The translations under genes were made by a program, and so were the position numbers. Of a stretch of DNA of 54,195 nucleotides, positions 1-7,528 are shown in pieces. A model generated the notes under the pieces. It did not search any database and was not told the DNA's origin. It was given only the letters and a program-made list of their open reading frames with translations. The first letter of the stretch is position 1. Each line of letters opens with the position of its first letter. The DNA is from Pseudomonadota bacterium (GTDB taxonomy: Bacteria; Desulfobacterota; Desulfovibrionia; Desulfovibrionales; Desulfovibrionaceae), in the NCBI GenBank assembly GCA_023399375.1, contig JAEWPX010000147.1:1-54195 (forward strand). The letters run 5' to 3'.

Positions 1-1
1 G

Positions 2-991
2 CCCTGGCCGGCGGCCGTGGCCGGCGTGATCGAGGCGCAGGTGCGCCGGGTCCTTGCCGAACGGACGCTTCGCGAGACCATGCCGCAGCTCACCCCTATC
101 GAAAACGAGGTGTCGCTTCGCGTGCGCCGCCAGTACGAGGAGCACCCCTACCCGCGCTGGGCGCGCACCGCGCCGGCCGACGCGCCGCAAAGCCTCGACG
201 CCTTCCTCGCGCGCCGCTTCCCGCGCGCGCCGTACGCCCCCCTTGGCGAGCGCGACCGGCTCGACGTGCTCGTCGCCGGCTGCGGCTCGGGCCGCCACAC
301 CCTGGAAACGGCCCGACGCTTCCGCAGGGCGCATGTGCTGGCCGTGGACTTGAGCCTCGCCAGCCTCGCCTACGCCAAGCGCAAGGCGCAGGAAGCCGGC
401 GCGGCCAACGTGACCTTCGCCCAGGCAGACATCCTGGCGCTTGCCGGAATCGACCGGACCTTCGACTACATCGAATCCTCAGGCGTGCTGCACCATCTGG
501 CCGATCCCTGGGCGGGCTGGCGCACCCTTGTCGGGCTGTTGCGCCCGGGCGGCGTCATGCGCCTGGGCTTCTACAGCGCCCTGGCGCGACGCGACATCCC
601 CCGCGCCCGTGTCATGCTGCAGGTGAAAGGCTACAATGCGACCACATCGTCGCTGCGCCGCTGCCGGCAGGAACTGCTGTCATTGCCGGAGGGCGATCCC
701 CTGCGCCGGCTGCTGCTGCAGGACGTGTTCACCATAAGCGGCTGCCGCGATCTCTTCTTCCACGTCAGCGAACAGACGCTCACTTTGCCGCAGATCGAAG
801 AATTTTTGGCGCAATACGGCCTGCGTTTTCTCGGCTTCGATATCGAACCGGAAGTTCTCGACGACTACGAACGGCGTTTCAGGGATGACCCCGCCGCAAC
901 GGACCTCGCCAACTGGCATGTCTACGAAAAAGAGCACCAGGATACCTTCCTCGAAATGTACCAGTTCTGGATACAAAAGCAGCCGGCCTGA
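2..991 (+). CDS. SAM-dependent methyltransferase, 5-prime truncated by window edge
   Basis: The frame is open to the left edge, so the true start lies outside the window and only the C-terminal 329 or so residues are seen. A class I SAM-binding glycine loop (VLVAGCGSGRH) sits near residue 90 of the visible part, followed by an acidic residue at the end of beta strand 2 (VLAVDLS) and a GVLHHLADP motif like those of small-molecule methyltransferases. The C-terminus (about residues 230-324) is not part of the Rossmann core. In related proteins this kind of domain follows tetratricopeptide repeats, so the missing N-terminus could be TPR; that is inference. Substrate unknown. The stop is followed by 95 bases without a gene. 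Confidence 0.8.
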   Translation, partial: PWPAAVAGVIEAQVRRVLAERTLRETMPQLTPIENEVSLRVRRQYEEHPYPRWARTAPADAPQSLDAFLARRFPRAPYAPLGERDRLDVLVAGCGSGRHTLETARRFRRAHVLAVDLSLASLAYAKRKAQEAGAANVTFAQADILALAGIDRTFDYIESSGVLHHLADPWAGWRTLVGLLRPGGVMRLGFYSALARRDIPRARVMLQVKGYNATTSSLRRCRQELLSLPEGDPLRRLLLQDVFTISGCRDLFFHVSEQTLTLPQIEEFLAQYGLRFLGFDIEPEVLDDYERRFRDDPAATDLANWHVYEKEHQDTFLEMYQFWIQKQPA

Positions 992-1086
992 TTTTCCCTC
1001 TTGCAAACCGTGGCGTTCTCCAGGCGCATCGGCTAGGCTGCGGCCACGCCTTGCCAGCATTCCCCATCCGCCGCCGGAGGACCGCC

Positions 1087-4000
1087 ATGCGCCGCAGTCT
1101 TGCCGTCCGCCTTGTCTTTCTCGCAACAGTGTTCGCCTGCTGTGTTCCTTTTGCGGTTCTGGCCGCGCCGGCCCCCGTGGGCCGGCTCATCGACGCGCGC
1201 GGCGAGGTGCGCCTGCGCCCGGCCGGTGCTGCGGACTGGCGCGAGGCCGCCCCCGGCAGCGACCTTTTTCCCGGCGACGCGCTCCGGACCGGCCCGGCCT
1301 CGCGGGCGGCGGTGCTGTGCGCGGACGAATCGCAGATCAAGCTCAATGAAAACACCGTGCTCGTGCTCAAGTCCGCTGCGGCCTCGGCCAGGCTGGCCGG
1401 GGGCGGGCTCGTGCCGGCCAAGGCGGCGGCGACGCGGGAGGCCAGCCTTTACGAAGTGCCCCAGGGCGAAGTCTGGCTTAAAAACGAGGCCGAACGCTTC
1501 CGCTTCGAGATGGCCACCCCGGCGTTGACCGCAGCCATTCGCGGCACGGAATTCGTGGTGCGGGTCGGGCCTGACGGGTACACGTCCGTGGCGCTGCTTG
1601 GCGGCGCGCTCACGCTTTTTAACGCCAAGGGCGAACTGGCCCTGGCCGCCGGCGAAATCGGCTCCGCCCGGCCGGGCGAGGCTCCGACCAAACAGGTGCT
1701 CGTCAACCCGGAAAACGCGGTCCAGTGGACCCTCTATTATCCGGCCGTGGCCGACCCGGCTGCGCTCCTTGCCGACGCGGGGCGCGGCGAGGCCGACGCG
1801 CTCGCCCGCAAGGCCCTGGACAAGGCCGGCGCGGGAGACGTGTCCCAGGCCTTCGCCGCGTTGCGCCAGGACCAGGCGCACCTGGCGGACGCCGACGCCC
1901 CGGCCCTTTGCGCCGCCGCCTACGTGGCGCTCATGGCCGGCGAACCGGGGCAGGCCCGCCGCTGGCTCGACCTGGCCCTTTCGCGCGCCCCCGGCTCCGT
2001 GCCCGCCAAGGCCCTGGACGCGCAGGTCGCCCTTTTCGAAAACCGCCGCGAGGAGGCCTCCCGGGCGGCCCTGGCCCTGGCCGAGTCCGCGCCGGACGCC
2101 GCCCTGGCGCAGGCGACGGCCGGCCTCGCCGCCATGAGCGCCTTCGACCTGCCCGCGGCCAAGGCGCGGTTTCTCCGCGCCCTGGCCCTCGATCCGTCCT
2201 TTGTCGCCGCGTCCGTCTATCTGGCGCGCATCGAACTGGGCTCCGACGAACTGGAGGCGGCCTGGCGCACCATCGGCAAGGCTCTCGCCGCCGCGCCGGG
2301 CGAGGCCCTGGTCCAGGCCACGGCCGGGTTCGTGCGCCTGGGTTTCCGCGACTTTTCCGGGGCCGAAACTTTTTTCGAAACGGCGCGCAAGCGCGACCGG
2401 GGCCTCGGCGACGCCTGGCTCGGGCTCGGCTACGTCGCCTTTTCGCGCGGCCAAAAGGCTCTTGGCCTCGAGCGCATGCTCGCGGCGACGCTGCTTGCCC
2501 CGCGCCTGTCGCTGCTCCAGTCGTCGCTCGGCAAGGCGCTCTACCAGAACCGCGAGTTCGACAAGGCCCTGGCCGCCTACGACTACGCCGCGCGCCTGGA
2601 CCCGCGCGACCCCACGCCACACCTCTACAAGGGCATCGCGCTCACCGACCTCAACCGCCCCGGCGAGGCCGTGCGGGAAATAAACGCCAGCATCGCCAAA
2701 AACGACAATCAGGCCGTGTTCCGCTCGCGCCTGACCCTCGACCGCGACCTGGCCGTGCGCAACGTGGACCTGGCCCGCTCCTTCATCCTGCTCGGCCTTG
2801 GCGACTGGGCCTATTCCAAGGCCGTCACTGCGGTGAAAAACGATCCCCGCAACCCCTCGGCGCACCTGTTCATGAGCAACGCCTACATGGCCACGCGCCA
2901 GCGCACCGGGGCCTCGGGCACGGAACTGCTCCTCTACCGTCTGCTCTCGCCGGCCAACCAGAACTCGTTTACCCTCTACAACGACTACACGCCCATGTTC
3001 GAGATGCCCTACCTGCGCCTGCAAACCGTGGACGGCGCGGGCTTCTGGAGCAACGGCAAGCCGGTCTGGTCGGCCTCGGCCGAAGCCTACGGCGGCGTGC
3101 CGGGCGTGGCCGGCGACGTCTACGGCGCGTGGAACGACGACCAGGGCATGCGCGAAAAAAACAGCGATTCCCGCTCCCTCTACGGCTTCGCCCAGCTCAA
3201 GTGGGAACCGACCGTGCGCGACGCCCTGCTCGCCGCCGCCACATCCAACGACACCTGGGCCGGCGACAACACGAGCCTAAGCGACTGGCTCTACGCCAAC
3301 TCGCCCAACCAGAAACAGTTTTTCGACAACAAAAGCGCCGAACTGGGCTACGTCCGCCGCTTCGGCCCGTCCGCGACCTTCATCGGCTACGTCGCCGCGT
3401 CGAACAACCTCTGGGACTGGAAGGACCGCACGTACTACTATTCCACGCCGGAGGGCGGCGACGCGCCCATGGTGGAGTCCTACCTGCAAAACAGGCGCAC
3501 GAGGCAGCAGTACGCGAGCTTCCAGGCGCAGCAGCAGCTCGTGCTCGGCAACCACACCGTCCTTGCCGGCGGCGACTATTTCAACGGCGAGCTGGACTAC
3601 CTGCGCAAGTCCCGCGACTTCTACGTCTACTACGGGCAGATCGCCGAGGACGCCGCCTTCCGCTACCATTACAACCCGGCCAACCGCTCCGGCAGCGTCT
3701 ACGCCATGGACTACTGGAAGCTCGCCCCGGGCGTGGTCGCCGAAATCGGCCTGGGCTACGACGCCGTGGACTCGCCCCGCTATGGCTGGCCCGACCCGGT
3801 CCACCGGGAGCTTGCAAGCCCCCGGCTGGGACTCAACTGGCAGTTCAGCGACGCGCACACCCTGCGCCTGGCCTTCCAGCGCTACCTCAACACCCACACG
3901 CTCTTCCAATCCGTGATCCAGCCCTCGGAAGTGGCCGGCTTTCCCGGCCGGCTCAACGCCGACGACGGCTCCACGGTCACGGAACTCGGCGCGGGATGGG

Positions 4001-4557
4001 AAGCGCAGTGGGACCAGGACACCTTCACCGTGGCCCGGCTCTACTACCATCAGGTCGTCAATCCCCAGTACGACCCCTACGCCAGCTACGACCGGGAGAT
4101 CGACGTCACCGTCAACCGCTACATGGCGACGCTCGGCGTCAACCGCATCCTGGCCCCGTATCTGGGCCTGTCGGCCTTCGGCGTGGCCAAGCGCCTGCTG
4201 CCGACCGAAGCCACGGCCCGGCGCTACCCCGAAAACGACTTTTTCGAGGCCGACGGCGTGCTGGCGCTCAATTTCCTGCACGAATCCGGCCTCGGCGCGG
4301 GCATCTCCGGCACGGCGGTCCAGCAGTACTATTTCGACCGCCGCTACGAGAACGTGCGCGGCGAACGGCGCACGGAAACGCTCTTCGGCCTGCTTTCCGC
4401 CCAGCTCTCCTACCAGTTCCCGGGCAAACGCGGCTTCGTCTCCGTGACCGGCACGAACCTCACCGGCACGCGCTTCACCTACCAGCGCGAAGCCGTGGCC
4501 CTGGACGCCTTCTATCCGGACCGGCAGATCGTGTTCAAACTGGGCTGGTACTTCTAG
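1087..4557 (+). CDS. FecR-domain / TPR protein with C-terminal outer-membrane barrel-like region
   Basis: A 1156-residue exported protein. ATG 1087 is chosen because GGAGG lies at 1076-1080 and a clear signal peptide follows (MRRSLAVRLVFLATVFACC..., cleavage near residue 27 after VLAA). Residues 28-170 match a FecR-type domain, including the IRGTEFVVRV strand near residue 150. Residues about 230-600 are Ala-rich helical tetratricopeptide-like repeats. Residues about 630-1156 are rich in alternating Tyr/Trp/Phe strands and end in KLGWYF; a terminal Phe is the usual signal for beta-barrel insertion into the outer membrane. No sigma factor or TonB box is next to it, so it is not a classical FecIR system. 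It abuts the CHASE2 cyclase gene, a pairing suggesting one envelope signalling unit (inference). Confidence 0.85.
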   Translation: MRRSLAVRLVFLATVFACCVPFAVLAAPAPVGRLIDARGEVRLRPAGAADWREAAPGSDLFPGDALRTGPASRAAVLCADESQIKLNENTVLVLKSAAASARLAGGGLVPAKAAATREASLYEVPQGEVWLKNEAERFRFEMATPALTAAIRGTEFVVRVGPDGYTSVALLGGALTLFNAKGELALAAGEIGSARPGEAPTKQVLVNPENAVQWTLYYPAVADPAALLADAGRGEADALARKALDKAGAGDVSQAFAALRQDQAHLADADAPALCAAAYVALMAGEPGQARRWLDLALSRAPGSVPAKALDAQVALFENRREEASRAALALAESAPDAALAQATAGLAAMSAFDLPAAKARFLRALALDPSFVAASVYLARIELGSDELEAAWRTIGKALAAAPGEALVQATAGFVRLGFRDFSGAETFFETARKRDRGLGDAWLGLGYVAFSRGQKALGLERMLAATLLAPRLSLLQSSLGKALYQNREFDKALAAYDYAARLDPRDPTPHLYKGIALTDLNRPGEAVREINASIAKNDNQAVFRSRLTLDRDLAVRNVDLARSFILLGLGDWAYSKAVTAVKNDPRNPSAHLFMSNAYMATRQRTGASGTELLLYRLLSPANQNSFTLYNDYTPMFEMPYLRLQTVDGAGFWSNGKPVWSASAEAYGGVPGVAGDVYGAWNDDQGMREKNSDSRSLYGFAQLKWEPTVRDALLAAATSNDTWAGDNTSLSDWLYANSPNQKQFFDNKSAELGYVRRFGPSATFIGYVAASNNLWDWKDRTYYYSTPEGGDAPMVESYLQNRRTRQQYASFQAQQQLVLGNHTVLAGGDYFNGELDYLRKSRDFYVYYGQIAEDAAFRYHYNPANRSGSVYAMDYWKLAPGVVAEIGLGYDAVDSPRYGWPDPVHRELASPRLGLNWQFSDAHTLRLAFQRYLNTHTLFQSVIQPSEVAGFPGRLNADDGSTVTELGAGWEAQWDQDTFTVARLYYHQVVNPQYDPYASYDREIDVTVNRYMATLGVNRILAPYLGLSAFGVAKRLLPTEATARRYPENDFFEADGVLALNFLHESGLGAGISGTAVQQYYFDRRYENVRGERRTETLFGLLSAQLSYQFPGKRGFVSVTGTNLTGTRFTYQREAVALDAFYPDRQIVFKLGWYF

Positions 4558-4595
4558 TGTCGCTTCCTCGAGAAGGCGCGGAGGAAACCGGGAGG

Positions 4596-6572
4596 TTGCG
4601 CCTGCGCGCCCTGCTGCTGGGAGCCGGAACGGGTCTTTGCCTCTGGGGCCTGCTCCTGCTCGCCGCGGCCACGCCCCAGGGCCGCTCCCTGGAGGACATG
4701 GCGCTCGACGCGGCCTGGCTGCTGCGCTCTCGCGCGGCGCGGCCCGCAGACATCTTGGTCGTCGCCGTGGACGAGCCCTCCTTCCAGGAAATCGGCCTGC
4801 CCTGGCCCTGGCCACGCACCCTGCACGCAAGGCTTCTCGACCGGTTGCGCGATGCCGGAGCCCGGGCCGTGGTCCTGGACATGGTCTTTGCCGAACCCTC
4901 GGCCCCGGCCGACGACGCGGCCCTGGCGCAGGCCCTTGCGCGTTCGGGCGCGACGGTGCTGGCCAGCGCCCTGGAAACCGTGAATGACCCGGCGTTTTCG
5001 CGCCAGGTGCGCATCGACCCTCTGCCCCTTTTCGCCCGAGCCGCCGCGCGCGTGGGTCTCGCGGTGCTCACCCCGGACCCGGACGGCGTCGTGCGCCGCT
5101 TCGCGACGCGCCACGCCGGCCTGCCGACGCTGGCGGCTGCGGCCTACGGCCTGGTTTCGGGCCGGGGCGACACCCCGGACGCGGCCGGGCTCATCGACTA
5201 CCCCGGCCCGGCGCGCACCATGGACACGGTCTCCTACGCCGCCGTGCTCGACCCCGACCATCCCCTGCCGGCCGCGCGCATCCGGGGCCGCATCGTCGTG
5301 GTCGGCCGGGCCATGGCCGCCTCGGCCGCGCCGCTCGGGCAGGCCGACGCCTTTGCCACGCCCTTTACCCGGACCACGGGTCAGCCGGCCTTCGGCCCGG
5401 AAATCCATGCCGCCATCCTGACCACGCTCCTTGGCGGCGGGCCGGGACGGGAGTGGTCGCCCGAAACGGCGCTCAAACGACTGGGGATCGCGCTGCCCCT
5501 GGCCGGCGCGTTTTTCTTCTGCCTGCGGCCCCTGGCGGCCGCGACAACCGCCCTGGGGCTCGCCGCCGGCCTCGGAGGGCTTTCGGCCGCGCTTTTCGTC
5601 TGGCGGTTCTTCTGGCTGCCGCCGGCGCTCCCCGCGGCGGGGCTGCTCGCCTGCGGCGCGGCTGCCACGCTCTACCGGGGACTCGCGGAATCCCGGGAGA
5701 AACGCTTCCTGGCCCGGGCCTTTTCCCGCTACCTCTCGCCCGTGGTCGTGCGCGACCTCGTGCGCCGGCCCGAGCGGCTGGAACTCGGCGGCGAGGAAGC
5801 CGTGGTCACGGTGCTTTTTTCCGACCTCGCCGGCTTCACGCGCTTTTCCGAGCCGCTCTCGCCCAAGGAACTCATCGGCGTGCTCAATGCCTGGTTCACG
5901 CCGGCCACGGACATCATCCTCGCTGCAGGAGGAACCCTCGACAAATTCATCGGCGACGCGGTCATGGCCTTCTGGGGCGCGCCCCTGCCCGACGACGCCC
6001 AGGCGGCCCGGGCGATTGGCGCGGCCCTGGCCATGAACGCGGCCATGGCCGCGCTGGCCCGGGATTTCGCCACGCGCGGCCTGCCGCCGCTTGCCGCGCG
6101 CATCGGCCTGCACCACGGGCCGGCCGTGGTCGGCAACGTCGGCTCGCGCGCGCGGTTCAACTACACCATCCTCGGCGACACCGTGAACCTGGCCTCGCGC
6201 CTGGAGTCCCTCAACAAGCAGTACGGCACGGCCATCCTGGCCAGCCGGACCGTATTCGCGGCGGCCGGGGAGGAGTTCCCCTTTCGGGAGATCGATTTCG
6301 TGCGGGTGGTCGGACGCACGGCGGCCGTGGCCGTGTGCGAGCCCCTCGGCCCCCGCGGCGCGCCGGTCCCGGCCTGGGCGCAGACCTTTTGCGCCGCCAG
6401 GGAAGCGTACGGGAAACGGCAATTCACCCCGGCTCTCGACGCGTTCCTGGCCGCGGACGCGGCGCGCGGAGGCGATCCCCCTTCCCAAGTCTTCGCCGCG
6501 CGCTGCCGCGGCCATCTCGCCGCGCCGCCGCCCGAGGACTGGGACGGCGTGTTCGTCCCTTCGGGAAAATAA
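4596..6572 (+). CDS. CHASE2-domain adenylate cyclase (class III)
   Basis: Membrane-bound class III nucleotide cyclase, about 658 residues. One N-terminal membrane segment (residues 3-25) leads into an extracytoplasmic CHASE2 sensor (about 35-270). A compact cluster of membrane helices (about 290-365) and the catalytic domain (about 400-580) follow. Metal-binding aspartates are visible in SDLAGF (D410) and GDAVMAFWG (D454). Lys450 in LDKFIGD and the GDTVNLASRLE segment carry the adenine-specifying and transition-state residues, so cAMP is the expected product. TTG 4596 is favoured by GGAGG at 4580-4584; GTG 4557, overlapping the previous stop as TAGTG, is an alternative without a Shine-Dalgarno. 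The gene directly follows the FecR/TPR gene and is probably co-transcribed. Confidence 0.9.
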   Translation: MRLRALLLGAGTGLCLWGLLLLAAATPQGRSLEDMALDAAWLLRSRAARPADILVVAVDEPSFQEIGLPWPWPRTLHARLLDRLRDAGARAVVLDMVFAEPSAPADDAALAQALARSGATVLASALETVNDPAFSRQVRIDPLPLFARAAARVGLAVLTPDPDGVVRRFATRHAGLPTLAAAAYGLVSGRGDTPDAAGLIDYPGPARTMDTVSYAAVLDPDHPLPAARIRGRIVVVGRAMAASAAPLGQADAFATPFTRTTGQPAFGPEIHAAILTTLLGGGPGREWSPETALKRLGIALPLAGAFFFCLRPLAAATTALGLAAGLGGLSAALFVWRFFWLPPALPAAGLLACGAAATLYRGLAESREKRFLARAFSRYLSPVVVRDLVRRPERLELGGEEAVVTVLFSDLAGFTRFSEPLSPKELIGVLNAWFTPATDIILAAGGTLDKFIGDAVMAFWGAPLPDDAQAARAIGAALAMNAAMAALARDFATRGLPPLAARIGLHHGPAVVGNVGSRARFNYTILGDTVNLASRLESLNKQYGTAILASRTVFAAAGEEFPFREIDFVRVVGRTAAVAVCEPLGPRGAPVPAWAQTFCAAREAYGKRQFTPALDAFLAADAARGGDPPSQVFAARCRGHLAAPPPEDWDGVFVPSGK

Positions 6573-6648
6573 TCGTCGAAACCCTTGCGGCGCACGGCGA
6601 ATCGTCGTAGCCGTTACAGTGAACAATCCACCTCACGGAAGGCGCACC

Positions 6649-7398
6649 ATGGCCCAGACCCTCTCGTCCGACGTCTTCGCCAGCGGAAACGGCAACGTCC
6701 TGATCGACTCCCTCGTCTACGAAGGCCTGCCCCTGTGGACCGCGGAAACGCCCACGGCCGGGCTGACCGTCACCTACGCCTTCATGACCACGCCGCTCGT
6801 TCCGGCGGACAACGAGGAACCCATAAACGACTTCGCGCCCTTAAACGCCACCCAGCAGGCGGCCGTGCGCCTCATCTACGCCACCTCCGCGCCCCTGACC
6901 GGCCTCAATTTCGAGGAAACGGCCAATCCCCTGACGGCGGACATCGCCTTCGGCACGGCCGACCTGGTCGATCCCGCGGTCATGGCCTTCACCATGACCG
7001 GCGAGACCATCGGCAAAAACGCCGACGGCGCAACGACCCTCGACCGCCAGGACTACGTCTACTTCGACAACGCGGAATACGGCGCGGTCATGGGCACCCC
7101 CCTGCCGGGCAGCCTCGGCTACGAGACCGTGCTGCACGAGATCGGCCACACCCTGGGCCTCGACGACACGGCTTATACCCAGACCCTGCCGGCGGCGCTC
7201 GACAACACCGACTACACGGTCATGTCCTACAACGAGACCGACACCTACAAGAGCACCTTCTCGGTGCTCGACATCCAGACGCTCCAGTACCTGTACGCGG
7301 ATTCGGGCAGCATCCGCAGCTTCGGCGTCATTGCCGTGCCTGCCTGGCCGGGCGTATCCGCCGCGCCGCCTCTGGGCGCGACCCTGGCCGCCGGCTGA
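6649..7398 (+). CDS. Short serralysin-like (metzincin) zinc metalloprotease
   Basis: A 249-residue protein with zinc site HEIGHTLGLDD (His163, Glu164, His167, Asp173) and a Met-turn VMSYN (Met192). This is the HEXXHXXGXX(H/D) plus Met-turn signature of metzincins, closest to serralysins (M10B). The third ligand position is Asp rather than the usual His, as known for snapalysins. There is no N-terminal signal peptide, and the protein stops about 57 residues after the Met-turn, where serralysins normally continue into RTX calcium repeats and a type I secretion signal. None is seen here or in the other frames downstream. ATG 6649 is chosen for its GGAAGG at 6637-6642; GTG 6619 is the only longer option. 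Export route and substrate unknown. Confidence 0.8.
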   Translation: MAQTLSSDVFASGNGNVLIDSLVYEGLPLWTAETPTAGLTVTYAFMTTPLVPADNEEPINDFAPLNATQQAAVRLIYATSAPLTGLNFEETANPLTADIAFGTADLVDPAVMAFTMTGETIGKNADGATTLDRQDYVYFDNAEYGAVMGTPLPGSLGYETVLHEIGHTLGLDDTAYTQTLPAALDNTDYTVMSYNETDTYKSTFSVLDIQTLQYLYADSGSIRSFGVIAVPAWPGVSAAPPLGATLAAG

Positions 7399-7528
7399 GC
7401 GTCGGCCTGCCGCGACACGCGTTTGTCACAAAAACGTCGCTTTTCCGCCGTCTCTCCGTGGGGAGAAAAACCGCGCGCCGGGATTGAGTGCCCCTGCAGG
7501 GCCAACCTGCGGCTTTTGCGGAGGCGGC

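Noticed and set aside
1033..3024. Long open frame on the minus strand opposite the FecR gene
   Set aside because: It is a GC-driven shadow with Gly/Arg/Ala bias, no domain, and no Shine-Dalgarno; the plus-strand gene has a signal peptide and known domains.
4554..6626. 690-codon minus-strand frame opposite the CHASE2 cyclase
   Set aside because: Composition is Arg/Gly-rich without motifs; the cyclase frame carries all catalytic residues.
7331..7480. Frameshifted RTX continuation of the metalloprotease
   Set aside because: No GGxGxDxxx-type nonapeptides occur in any forward frame after the stop.
7399..7528. c-di-GMP riboswitch before the EAL-GGDEF gene
   Set aside because: A CCCTGCAGGG palindrome is present, but the conserved GEMM core bases are not.
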